Below, piece by piece: positions 10,400-18,483 of a stretch of 64,000 nt of DNA. Source of the DNA: Cyanobium sp. Cruz-8D1 (lineage in GTDB: Bacteria > Cyanobacteriota > Cyanobacteriia > PCC-6307 > Cyanobiaceae); contig NZ_JAGQCD010000010.1 of assembly GCF_024345975.1 (NCBI RefSeq), positions 58,703 through 122,702 on the forward strand. The letters are read 5' to 3'. Numbering within the stretch: position 1 is the stretch's first letter; every line of letters begins with the position of its first letter. Position numbers and translations under genes: made by a program. The notes beneath the pieces were generated by a model. The model saw only the letters and a list, made by a program, of their open reading frames with translations, ran no database searches and was not told where the DNA came from.

Positions 10400-11128
10400 T
10401 CAGGGAGACGGATCGAGCAGCTCCTGCAGCGGAACGAAGCGGTAGCCGCGCTGACGCAGCTCAGGAACGATCTGGCGCAGGGTTTCCAGGGTGCGGCTGC
10501 TGAGGGCCGGGGTGTCGTGCAGCACCAGGATGCCGCCGGGGTGGGCATTGAGGCGCACGAACAGGCGCACGAACCAGAGGGGCGGTCGCAGGGTGTCCCA
10601 GGGGAAGATCGAGCCCAGCACCAGGCGATAGGAGCGGTCCGACAGCCAGCCGAGCATGGCCCGGTGGAACCAGCCGCCACCGGGGCGGAACCAGCGCCAC
10701 TGAAGTTGGTCTGGGGCGGCGCCCCGGCCGATCGCCCGTTCGGTGTCGCTGAGCTGCTTCTTGAAGGCGGCCGGCGCCAGGGCGGCGGAGCGTTCGTCGC
10801 GCCAGAGGTGGTTGCCGAGGTCGTGGCCCTGCTGCAGGGCCCGGCGCGGGAAACGGTGGTCGCGCTGCAGGTGGGAACCAATCAGAAAGAAGGTGGCCGG
10901 CACCTCCAGCTCCCGCAGCAGGGCCAGCAGGGCCTCCGAACCGGGGCCGCTGGGGCCGTCGTCGATGGTGAGAGCGAGCCGCTTCTGCCGCCCCCGGCCG
11001 CCGCAGAAGACCACACCGGGAAACAAGGGCGCCAGCAGGCCGCGAATCAGCAGAGAAGGCAGCAGCACCACGACCACCACCAGATCCACTAACAGGATCA
11101 GGGCCAGGAAGGCGAGCAACAGGGTCAT
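10400..11128 (-). CDS. Polysaccharide deacetylase (NodB) family protein, membrane-anchored
   Basis: 242 aa from ATG 11128. An N-terminal hydrophobic anchor (residues 2-23) precedes a NodB-type catalytic domain. Motif 1 is [10 protein letters not shown] (D56, D57). Motif 2 reads GNHLWRD, with H107 present but D111 where the second zinc-binding histidine normally sits. Motif 3 is RPGGGWF and the last motif is LVLHDTP. The family removes acetyl groups from peptidoglycan, chitin-like or other polysaccharides. The replaced zinc ligand makes activity uncertain. The gene follows the same strand as lpxD and diverges from the subtilase fusion; a longer N-terminus is possible. Confidence 0.8.
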   Translation of the reverse strand: MTLLLAFLALILLVDLVVVVVLLPSLLIRGLLAPLFPGVVFCGGRGRQKRLALTIDDGPSGPGSEALLALLRELEVPATFFLIGSHLQRDHRFPRRALQQGHDLGNHLWRDERSAALAPAAFKKQLSDTERAIGRGAAPDQLQWRWFRPGGGWFHRAMLGWLSDRSYRLVLGSIFPWDTLRPPLWFVRLFVRLNAHPGGILVLHDTPALSSRTLETLRQIVPELRQRGYRFVPLQELLDPSP

Positions 11129-11231
11129 GGCGGGACCTAGCTGAAGAACGATGACACCGGCGGCGCGCCAGGGTCCAGCGGCGGCTGGGCTGGCTAGGGC
11201 GGGAGTGGGTTCCCTTCTTCTCCGCGCCACC

Positions 11232-13574
11232 ATGACCGCCCCGAAGAAAGCCGCCACCGCCGGCAGCGCCAGCGCCCCGATCGCGCGGGGTCAGTCCCGC
11301 ACGGTGATCTACTGCCACGGCATCTCCAACATGCCCCCCGAGGGGGTACTGCGCTCGGAGTGGGACCGGGCCCTGTTCGGCGCCGACCAGGGGGAGCGCA
11401 CCCGCATGGCCTACTGGGTCGATCGGGAGCGCTATCCCGAGACAGCGGGCTTCTCCACCCGGGCGATCGGTGACGACCGGGCGACGCTGCAGCCGGAGGC
11501 GGAGGTGCTGCTGGCCGCCTCGATCCAGGACAGCGATTCGCCGGAAGAGTCGCAGGCGTTCGTGGACGCGCTGACGGCGCAGCTGGACGCGGCCGCCCAG
11601 ACGGCGGCCCATCGGGGTGCACCGATGGGGGGGCCGGCGGCGCTTTCGGTGGAAGCCAAGGGGCTGTGGAGTCCGGTGACGGCGATGTTCACCAAGGCGT
11701 TCCTGGCGGATGTGAACGACTTCCTGTTCAACAAGAAGAAGCGTGAGCGGATGGTGCAGACGGTGAAGGATCGGATCAGCACCGGCGGCGGGCCGTTCGT
11801 GGTGATCGGCCACAGCCAGGGGAGCATGGTCACTTACCAGGCGTTGATGGAGTTGGGCACCGCCCTTGAGGTGGATCTGTACGTCACCATCGGCTCGCCC
11901 CTGGGGCTGCCCCAGGTGACCGACGTTCTGCACAAGTGGCACGGCAAAAAGCTTCCGATCCCGCCCGGCGTCAAGCGCTGGGTCAACATCGCCCAGGACG
12001 GCGACATCGTCTGCCTGGACCAGACCCTGGCCGACGAGTACAGCGCCACCGGCAAACCGCCCATCGTTGATGAACGGGTGGAAGGGGTGGTGTGGCCGCC
12101 CAGCAAGGCCCATTCCGCCAGCCGCTATCTCTCGCGCCACGCCACCCAGGAAACGGTGATGGCGGCGGTGGATCGCTCCCGTTTCCAGCCGGTGAGTCCG
12201 ATGACGGTGGCCCGCAGTCTGGCCGATGCGCTGGATGTGGAGGCCAGCGCGCGGCAGCCGGTGCTGATCGAACTGGTGGACCGCTCCACGGCGGCGGGCG
12301 AGGAGGGCGATTCATTGCAGGACGCCCGCGACACGGTGCTGCGCTGGATCCGCACCAACGTGCTCAAGGAGCCGATCACCGCTGAGACGGTGTTTCTGGA
12401 GGACCAACTCGATCGCTACGTGGCGGTGAACCTGACCCGCACCGAGGTGGAAACCCTGGCGGGTGCCATGGGCGAGCAATACGGCGCCGCCACGCCAGCG
12501 GTGTATCGGATGTTCTGCAACAGCAGGAAGAAAGCGCTGATGCACGATTCCATCCACACGGTGCAGGCCCGAACAGCCCAGCTGGGCTACAACGCCTGCG
12601 GCCAGGGGATCACCTGGGCGGTGCTGGACACGGGCATCGACAGCCGCCATCCCCATTTCCACAACGCCAACTTCGCGCCGAAAGGAACGATCGCCGCCGA
12701 CTGGGATTGCACCACCAGGGGCCCGGTTCAGTCTGGCAGCGGCAACGATGCCAATGGCCACGGCACCCATGTGGCCGGCGTGATCGCCGGCGGATTGCAG
12801 GCGTTGGGTGGTGACGACGGCCCCGACATGCTGGCGATGGCGCCCCGGGCCCGGATCGTCAGTTACAAGGTGCTGGCCGACAACGGCAGTGGCTACGACG
12901 CCTGGATCATCAAGGCGATCGACCACATCTGGAAACAGAACCAGGACGGACGGCGCCTGACGATCCAGGGGGTGAACCTGAGCCTGGGGGGACCGTTCGA
13001 TCCGGCCAGCTTCGGTTGCGGCGATTCACCGCTGTGCGCCTCGTTGCTGCGACTGGTGCGCCAGGGGGTGCTGGCAGCGGGAAACGAGGGCAGCGGCGAC
13101 ATTGTGGTGGACGGATTCAATGCCACCCGCTCCTTTGATCTCTCCATCGGCGATCCCGCCAACCTGGACGAGGCGATCGCCGTGGGCTCGGTGCATCCCA
13201 CCCTGCCACACCGCTACGGCACCTCTTACTTCTCCTCGCGGGGCCCGACCGCCGATGGCCGCCTGAAGCCCGACGTGGTGGGTCCGGGGGAGCGGATCCT
13301 CTCCTGCCGCAGCAGCAGCGACCCCAAGCGCACCCCAGAGCGCGACAAGGGCAAGAGCCTCGAAGATCTTTACATCGCCCTGTCCGGCACCAGCATGGCG
13401 GCACCGCATATCTCCGGCCTGCTGGCCGCCTTCCTGTCGGTACGTACCGAGTTCATCGGCTATCCCGACCGGGTGAAGCGGATCCTGCTGGAGCACTGCA
13501 CCGACCTCAAGCGCGACCCGTATCACCAGGGGGCAGGCCTGCCGAATCTGGCGAAGATGCTGCTGGAGACATGA
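11232..13574 (+). CDS. Alpha/beta-hydrolase fused to an S8 subtilisin-like protease
   Basis: 780 aa from ATG 11232. The N-terminal half (residues ~20-300) is an alpha/beta-hydrolase: VIYCHGISNMPP near the start and the nucleophile elbow VIGHSQGSM with Ser195. A linker of ~120 residues includes an inhibitor-I9-like stretch (DRYVAVNLTRTEVETLAG). The C-terminal half is a subtilase with the complete triad: Asp466 (AVLDTGID), His510 (NGHGTHVAG) and Ser721 (SGTSMAAPH). Asn618 in AAGNEG is the oxyanion residue. There is no signal peptide or membrane segment, so it should be cytoplasmic. It stands alone, 141 nt before the bufferin cluster. The domain order is unusual; the function is unknown. Confidence 0.85.
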   Translation: MTAPKKAATAGSASAPIARGQSRTVIYCHGISNMPPEGVLRSEWDRALFGADQGERTRMAYWVDRERYPETAGFSTRAIGDDRATLQPEAEVLLAASIQDSDSPEESQAFVDALTAQLDAAAQTAAHRGAPMGGPAALSVEAKGLWSPVTAMFTKAFLADVNDFLFNKKKRERMVQTVKDRISTGGGPFVVIGHSQGSMVTYQALMELGTALEVDLYVTIGSPLGLPQVTDVLHKWHGKKLPIPPGVKRWVNIAQDGDIVCLDQTLADEYSATGKPPIVDERVEGVVWPPSKAHSASRYLSRHATQETVMAAVDRSRFQPVSPMTVARSLADALDVEASARQPVLIELVDRSTAAGEEGDSLQDARDTVLRWIRTNVLKEPITAETVFLEDQLDRYVAVNLTRTEVETLAGAMGEQYGAATPAVYRMFCNSRKKALMHDSIHTVQARTAQLGYNACGQGITWAVLDTGIDSRHPHFHNANFAPKGTIAADWDCTTRGPVQSGSGNDANGHGTHVAGVIAGGLQALGGDDGPDMLAMAPRARIVSYKVLADNGSGYDAWIIKAIDHIWKQNQDGRRLTIQGVNLSLGGPFDPASFGCGDSPLCASLLRLVRQGVLAAGNEGSGDIVVDGFNATRSFDLSIGDPANLDEAIAVGSVHPTLPHRYGTSYFSSRGPTADGRLKPDVVGPGERILSCRSSSDPKRTPERDKGKSLEDLYIALSGTSMAAPHISGLLAAFLSVRTEFIGYPDRVKRILLEHCTDLKRDPYHQGAGLPNLAKMLLET

Positions 13575-13714
13575 GATGGAATGGAGACGCCGTTACAGAT
13601 CACTGGCTTGGGGAGACCTGACATCCAATCGACGGACTCAGCGGTATCCCTTTGACCGGCGAGCGTTCCGCTCCGTCGGCCCCGCGTGATCCTCCGTTTT
13701 CTATCCCCAATCCG

Positions 13715-13948
13715 ATGAACACTCCTCAGACACCCCGCGCAGTGGTTAACACCGCCATCACCGGCCTTCTGGCCCTCGGTCTGGTGGCAGCAACCAGCTC
13801 CGAAGCCCTGGCCGGCATGAACGACTGCGGCACCAGCAAGCACTCCTGCGCCGGCAAGGCCACGGTGTCCGGTGCCCCCGAAGAGTGGGTCTACGTTCCC
13901 CAAGGCACCTGCAACAAGATCGTGGGAGGAACGCTGAAGAAGTCGTGA
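13715..13948 (+). CDS. bufA: DUF2282 bufferin-type RiPP precursor
   Basis: 77 aa. Sec signal peptide with cleavage expected near SSEALA. The short mature part contains [16 protein letters not shown] and [10 protein letters not shown], with cysteines C38, C45 and C66. DUF2282 proteins (BufA) are exported peptides whose cysteines are modified by an MNIO enzyme and that sequester copper. Family members normally have four cysteines; the segment carrying the first one (a KCYG-like stretch before NDC) is missing here. The gene lies 7 nt before the MNIO gene. The ATG at 13715 is chosen because it begins the signal peptide. Confidence 0.82.
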   Translation: MNTPQTPRAVVNTAITGLLALGLVAATSSEALAGMNDCGTSKHSCAGKATVSGAPEEWVYVPQGTCNKIVGGTLKKS

Positions 13949-13955
13949 GCCTGCG

Positions 13956-14801
13956 GTGATTCGGGGGGCTGGTGTTGTGGCTGATTCCAACATCCAGGGC
14001 GTGGGCCTAGGCCTGCGTCCGCCCCACTACGCCGACATCCTCAGCAGCTGGCCGGCCATTCCATGGTTCGAAGCCCTCTCCGACAACTACCTCGGGGGTG
14101 GATTGCCCCTGCATCACCTCACGCGCATCCGCGAGCGCTATCCGATCACCCTGCATGGGGTGGGTCTCTCGTTCGGTTCGGTGGATCCGCTCAATCAGGC
14201 CTATCTCAAGCGCTTGAATGCATTGGTGGATCGGGTCGAGCCCAGCTTCGTGTCGGATCATCTGGCCTGGGTGTCCCAGGGAGGCCGCTATTTCCATGAA
14301 CTCGCTCCACTTCCTTACACCGAGGAGGCGTTGGAGCACGTGGCAGAGCGAATTCAGCGCGTGCAGGACGTGCTGGGGCGTCAGATCCTGATCGAGAATC
14401 TCTCGCCCTATGTACGCTTCGCCGGAAGCGACTACCTCGAATGGGAGTTTCTGAGCGAGCTGGCCAGGAGGGCCGATTGTTTCCTGCTGCTGGATGTGAA
14501 TAATGTGTTTGTCAATGCCTTCAATCACGACTTCGACCCCCTGGCCTATCTCGATGCCCTGCCCGCCGAGAGGGTGAAGGAGCTGCATCTCGCCGGCCAT
14601 GAAGAGGAGGGCAGCTTCCTCTTCGATATCCATGGCCGTGCCGTGCAGGATGGGGTCTGGGCGTTGTACCGGCAGGCCTTGCAGCGTTTCGAGCAGGTAC
14701 CGGCGCTGATCGAGTGGGACACCGACATCCCGGCTCTCGAGGTGCTGATGACCGAGGCCGCCAAGGCGGAGGCGCTGCGATCGGGTCGACCCGTGCCATG
14801 A
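13956..14801 (+). CDS. bufB: DUF692 multinuclear non-heme iron oxidase (MNIO), BufB-like
   Basis: 281-aa TIM-barrel enzyme of the family that oxidatively modifies cysteines of RiPP precursors. Metal-binding segments are all present: LHGVGLSFGS, VSDHLAW, HELAPLPYTEEAL, LIENLSPY, LLLDVNNVFVN, ELHLAGHEEE and DIHGRAVQDGVWALY. The start is GTG at 13956 (alternative GTG 13977). The stop overlaps the ATG of the DUF2063 reading frame by 4 nt, the usual coupling in bufABC clusters. With the adjacent DUF2282 gene this identifies a bufferin operon, probably copper-related. Confidence 0.9.
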   Translation: MIRGAGVVADSNIQGVGLGLRPPHYADILSSWPAIPWFEALSDNYLGGGLPLHHLTRIRERYPITLHGVGLSFGSVDPLNQAYLKRLNALVDRVEPSFVSDHLAWVSQGGRYFHELAPLPYTEEALEHVAERIQRVQDVLGRQILIENLSPYVRFAGSDYLEWEFLSELARRADCFLLLDVNNVFVNAFNHDFDPLAYLDALPAERVKELHLAGHEEEGSFLFDIHGRAVQDGVWALYRQALQRFEQVPALIEWDTDIPALEVLMTEAAKAEALRSGRPVP

Positions 14802-14860
14802 AGCTTGCCGCGCTCCAACAGCTGTTCGCGGCGGCGGCCTTGGGCACGGCCAGCGCCTAG
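14798..14860 (+). other. Detached 5' end of the DUF2063 (bufC) gene, ended by TAG
   Basis: From ATG 14798 the frame encodes MKLAALQQLFAAAALGTASA and then TAG at 14858-14860. This is the classic amphipathic N-terminal helix of DUF2063 proteins and overlaps the bufB stop (ATGA), as expected for bufC. The rest of the protein continues in the next frame (EQAHLEAQLQASRVLPARQR). Restoring one base at about 14857 (CC to CCC) would join the two parts with no other change. Confidence 0.7.
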
Positions 14861-14898
14861 AGCAGGCCCACCTGGAAGCGCAGCTGCAAGCCAGCCGG

Positions 14899-15594
14899 GT
14901 GCTGCCGGCCCGGCAGAGAATCGGGGCCTACCACACCAGTGTGGACGGCAAACTGGGGCGCAGTCTTGAGCAGATCTATCCGGTCCGCCACAGGCTGGTG
15001 GGCGAGAATTTCGTCCAGGCCATGGCGTCCGCCATCCTGGAACATGGCGTCTCCCGCTCTCCCGGCCTCGGAGACTACGGCGCCGCGTTCCCCGCTTTCC
15101 TGTCTACTTTCAGACCTGTCCAGAGTCTTGCATACCTCACGGATGTGGCACGGCTGGAATGGCTCTGGCACCGGGCCTTCAATGCCCCTGATCAGCCCAG
15201 GTTGAATCTGGAGGCCCTGGCCCGGGTGCCTCCCGAGCACTGGGATCGACTCGTGTTTCGGTTGCCCGCCGGGGCCGCCCTGATCGCCTCCGACTACCCC
15301 ATCCACCGAATCTGGGAGATCAACACCATCCCCACGCCAAGCCATGACGTGATCGATCTCGACCAGGGAGGGATCAGAATCCTGGTATGGGGAGATGGCC
15401 ACAGCACCCGACTGGATCTTCCCAGCGAGACTGGGTGGCAGCTTCTCCAGGCCTTCGCCTCGGGGGTGCCCTTCGGCGAACTCTGCCGCCAGGACTTTGA
15501 CCACTCCGGCACCACGATGGCCGAGCTACTTCCGGTCTGGGTGCAGTGCGGCTGGCTGCGCGACTTCGTTCTGCAGGAGGAGGTAGACCCCTGA
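14899..15594 (+). CDS. bufC: DUF2063 partner protein (BufC-like), 5' end frameshifted
   Basis: The main open part of the gene; 231 aa from a GTG at 14899, though coding similarity extends upstream to ~14860. DUF2063 features: RQRIGAYHTSVDGKLGRSL, YPVRHRLVGENF, SPGLGDYGAAFPAFLS, YLTDVARLEWLWHRAF. These proteins bind the precursor and act with the DUF692 enzyme. The natural start at 14798 is separated from this frame by an apparent one-base deletion, so the gene may be inactive, may start internally without its first helix, or the deletion may be a sequence error. Confidence 0.75.
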   Translation: MLPARQRIGAYHTSVDGKLGRSLEQIYPVRHRLVGENFVQAMASAILEHGVSRSPGLGDYGAAFPAFLSTFRPVQSLAYLTDVARLEWLWHRAFNAPDQPRLNLEALARVPPEHWDRLVFRLPAGAALIASDYPIHRIWEINTIPTPSHDVIDLDQGGIRILVWGDGHSTRLDLPSETGWQLLQAFASGVPFGELCRQDFDHSGTTMAELLPVWVQCGWLRDFVLQEEVDP

Positions 15595-15744
15595 GACTCC
15601 AGGTGACGTGGACCCCAGAAACCAAACCAGTCCTTACGAGAGCTTCCCTACCGGCCACACGCCGTTCAGTGTCAGATGCCTTTCCAGAGACCATCGCTTA
15701 CCTTCTGCACCCTTAGCCTTTCGTCCTGGTTTGATTCGATAACA

Positions 15745-16491
15745 ATGATCCACATGCAACTGAGGATCTGGCTGACCGGCTTGTTGGTGATACCAGGCTC
15801 AGTCATGTTTGGGCTGCAGGCGCTGGCGCAGCCCAATGATCCTGCTGCGGGGCTGGAACTCAATCCGGCCCCTTACCACGCTGTGATCGGCAACCCACCA
15901 GCTCCAGCGAGCCGCCAAGACCTTGACGACCTGGCCATCCTGCGCTGGAACCAACGCACCCGCACCCCTGAGGGAGTCCTGCACAGCTGGCGCTTCCTGA
16001 ACAGGAACCTGAGTGTCTTTGATGCCGCCATCGGCACCGACCTAGCCAAGACCGCACCCACCCTGTACGAAGGCCTGCCTGCCTTCCTGGTGCGCGTGGA
16101 TGCCCTCAAGGACCAGCTCAAGAACGCTGTGGCAAGACCACGTCCCTTTGTGAGCCATCAGGATCTGCAGCCCTGCCTGCCCTTGGAAACGACCTGGTCC
16201 TATCCCAGTGGCCACGCCACCTGGTTTGCTGCCGCGGCCTTGCTGCTGGCCGATCTGGTGCCGGAACGTCGTGACCGGCTTATGCCAGTGGGCCTGCAGG
16301 GGGGCTATGTCCGTGCCTACTGCGGCGCGCACTACCCCAGTGATGTGGAGGCCAGTCAGCGCCTTGCCCAGGCCATCAGCAAGGAGCTGATCGCTTCTCC
16401 CCAATGGCGCACGTTCAAGCAGCAGCTGGCCGGAGAGCGCAGCAAGTTGGTGGTGCCGCCTCCGGCCGGGATCCCCCTGCTGACGGATTGA
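15745..16491 (+). CDS. Exported class A acid phosphatase / PAP2-like protein
   Basis: About 248 aa. Signal peptide MIHMQLRIWLTGLLVIPG with cleavage after LQALA. The vanadium haloperoxidase/PAP2 active site is present in three pieces: KDQLKNAVARPRP, SYPSGHATWF, and GAHYPSDVEASQRLA (histidine nucleophile and phosphate ligands). The arrangement matches PhoN-type periplasmic nonspecific acid phosphatases. ATG 15745 is chosen; ATG 15754 is equally plausible, and the longer upstream opening would spoil the signal peptide. Its TGA overlaps the next start (TGATG), so the two phosphatases are probably co-translated. Likely periplasmic release of phosphate. Confidence 0.85.
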   Translation: MIHMQLRIWLTGLLVIPGSVMFGLQALAQPNDPAAGLELNPAPYHAVIGNPPAPASRQDLDDLAILRWNQRTRTPEGVLHSWRFLNRNLSVFDAAIGTDLAKTAPTLYEGLPAFLVRVDALKDQLKNAVARPRPFVSHQDLQPCLPLETTWSYPSGHATWFAAAALLLADLVPERRDRLMPVGLQGGYVRAYCGAHYPSDVEASQRLAQAISKELIASPQWRTFKQQLAGERSKLVVPPPAGIPLLTD

Positions 16492-17171
16492 TGGTGGGTG
16501 GTGCGGTCTCAGCGGCGATGCGGCTGGCAGGGCTTGCTGGTCTGGCGGCTTCTGCCTTGCTGCCTGCAGCGGCGCGGGCCGTCCCTGAGCTTGTGGTGCT
16601 CGTTCGCCATGGGCACAAGGATGTGCCGGTGGACGGTGGGGACAACTACAACCTTTCCGAAACGGGGCTTCTGCAGGCCTTGCGCCTGAGTCACCTGTTG
16701 CCTGCCTGCCTGGTGCCGCGGCAGCGGTTGCATCTGGCCAGTTATGGCTTCGATCGCACCACGGGCAAGAACGCACGCAGCTATCAGACCTTGATTCCCC
16801 TGGCCGTGGCCACAGGGGTCAACATTCAACTGTTTCAGGAGGCCGACCATCGCTCCGAGCAGATCGGCCGCCAGCTGCTCGCCGATCCCCAGTTGAACGG
16901 CGGCGTGCTGGTGGTGGCCTGGGAGCATCGACGCCTGCCGCTGCTCGCCCGGGGGCTTGGCTGGACGCAAATGCCCAGGATCGATGACGACGACTTCGAT
17001 CGGGTCTGGCTTCTGCGCTATCGCCCGTCCGTCCCTACCCCTGAGGTCACTCTGCTCTCCCAGGCCAGCCTGTTGCAGCAGGACTGCTACCGAACGGTGA
17101 CGGCCGAAGGCCATCCCCTGCAGCGCCTGGCTGAGCAGCTGCTGGAATCCCTGCACCAGGGGCCTCGCTGA
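16491..17171 (+). CDS. Exported histidine phosphatase (RHG family)-like protein
   Basis: 226 aa. The hydrophobic N-terminus (MRLAGLAGLAASALLPAAARA from residue 10) is a likely signal peptide. The branch-2/1 phosphatase motif VVLVRHGHKD supplies the RHG nucleophile histidine. A second histidine appears in VVAWEHRRLPLLARGLGW. Coupled by TGATG to the acid phosphatase gene upstream. The substrate is unknown; the pairing suggests phosphate-ester hydrolysis in the periplasm. Confidence 0.72.
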   Translation: MVGGAVSAAMRLAGLAGLAASALLPAAARAVPELVVLVRHGHKDVPVDGGDNYNLSETGLLQALRLSHLLPACLVPRQRLHLASYGFDRTTGKNARSYQTLIPLAVATGVNIQLFQEADHRSEQIGRQLLADPQLNGGVLVVAWEHRRLPLLARGLGWTQMPRIDDDDFDRVWLLRYRPSVPTPEVTLLSQASLLQQDCYRTVTAEGHPLQRLAEQLLESLHQGPR

Positions 17172-17240
17172 GGCCGCTCATCGCGTTGGTTGAGCCCGGT
17201 GTCGCTGGTACGTTCGTGCGCCTTGCGGCGGCTACGGGCC

Positions 17241-17357
17241 ATGACCCGAAAACCCCGTCCCTGGCGCAACGACAAATTCTGCCTGAACTGCGCCTGGTTC
17301 CGTCAGCACGGCTGGAGCACAACACCCCGCAGCCGACTCAGGCCGGCAGGCAGGTGA
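17241..17357 (+). CDS. Possible 38-aa basic CxxC mini-protein
   Basis: Short frame MTRKPRPWRNDKF followed by CLNCAWFRQHGW and a basic tail. The CxxC and clustered aromatics look peptide-like rather than random, but there is no good ribosome binding site, and the last 20 nt overlap the 3' end of proB on the other strand. Not recognised; may be chance. Confidence 0.2.
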   Translation: MTRKPRPWRNDKFCLNCAWFRQHGWSTTPRSRLRPAGR

Positions 17358-18483
17358 GCACCAGCTGGTCGCGGTGCACCACCGCATCGCCCACCGGCCC
17401 CAGCCGGCGGCGCACCTCCTCGCTGCTGAGGCCCATGATGCGGCGCAGCTCCTCGCTGCTCAGGGTGCTCAGGCCCCGTCCCAGTTCGCGGCCATCGCTG
17501 GCCAGCACCCGCACGGCGTCACGGCGGGAGAAGTGGCCCTCCACCGCGCGGATGCCCACCGCCAGCAGGGAGGCCCCCTGCTGCAACAGGGCTCGCTCGG
17601 CGCCTGCGTCCACCTGCACGCTGCCCTTCACCAGCAGGGCATGGGCCAGCCAGCTCTTGCGGTCGGCCAGGGGGGTGGCGCTGGGCTGGAACACCGTGCC
17701 CACCTTCTCGCCGGCGAACAGGGCCTCGAGCACCGCCGGATCGCGGCCATCGGCCAGGCGCACCCGGATGCCGCTGGAGGTGGCGATACGGGCCGCCGCC
17801 AGCTTGGTGGTCATGCCACCGGTGCCCCACTGCCCGCCCCCCTCGGCCACGTGGCTGAGGCGCTCCAGTTCGGCCAGGTCGCGCACCTCCTCGATCGGGC
17901 TGGCGTCGGCATCGGTGCGGGGGTTGCCGGAGTAGAGGCGGTCGACATCGGTGAGCAGCACCAGTTCATCGGCGCCGATCGCCACCGCCACCAGGGCCGA
18001 GAGGGTGTCGTTGTCACCGAAGCGCAGTTCGTCGGTGGCCAGGGTGTCGTTCTCGTTCACCACCGGCAGCACGCCCCAGGCCAGCAGCTGCTCCAGGGTG
18101 CGGCAGGCATTCTGGTAACGGCGCCGGGAGGCCAGATCGCTGCGGGTGAGCAGCACCTGGGCCACCGCCAGCCCCCGCACGGCGAAGGCCTCCTGGTACA
18201 GGCCCATCAGCCGGCCCTGGCCCACGGCGGCGGCGGCCTGCAGGGCCACCACCTCGGTTGGGCGCCGACTGAAGCGGAGCGCCTCGCAGCCCAGGCCCAC
18301 CGCCCCACTGGTCACCAGGGCCAGGCGGTCGCCCCGGCGCTGCTGCCGGCCGAAGCTGGCCGCCAGATCGGCGATCACCGCCGCCGTGGGCCGCTCAGGG
18401 GAGCCCCGCAGCAGACTGGTTCCCACCTTGATCACGCGCCGCAGTCCCCCGCCGGCGCTCGCAAACGTGCTGGAGCTTGCCAT
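17338..18483 (-). CDS. proB: Glutamate 5-kinase
   Basis: 381-aa first enzyme of proline synthesis, phosphorylating glutamate. The amino acid kinase domain starts RRVIKVGTSLL; VTSGAVGLGCEAL, PVVNENDTLATDEL, FGDNDTLSALVA and GTGGMTTKLAAA are signature segments. A C-terminal PUA domain (residues ~285-365) is present, as in full-length bacterial ProB. The start ATG overlaps the stop of the YqeG gene by one base (TGATG), so they are co-translated. Longer open sequence upstream is in the wrong context. Confidence 0.95.
   Translation of the reverse strand: MASSSTFASAGGGLRRVIKVGTSLLRGSPERPTAAVIADLAASFGRQQRRGDRLALVTSGAVGLGCEALRFSRRPTEVVALQAAAAVGQGRLMGLYQEAFAVRGLAVAQVLLTRSDLASRRRYQNACRTLEQLLAWGVLPVVNENDTLATDELRFGDNDTLSALVAVAIGADELVLLTDVDRLYSGNPRTDADASPIEEVRDLAELERLSHVAEGGGQWGTGGMTTKLAAARIATSSGIRVRLADGRDPAVLEALFAGEKVGTVFQPSATPLADRKSWLAHALLVKGSVQVDAGAERALLQQGASLLAVGIRAVEGHFSRRDAVRVLASDGRELGRGLSTLSSEELRRIMGLSSEEVRRRLGPVGDAVVHRDQLVLTCLPA

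Noticed and set aside
10461..12140. 559-aa minus-strand frame
   Set aside because: Overlaps both the deacetylase gene and the subtilase fusion; translation lacks conserved motifs.
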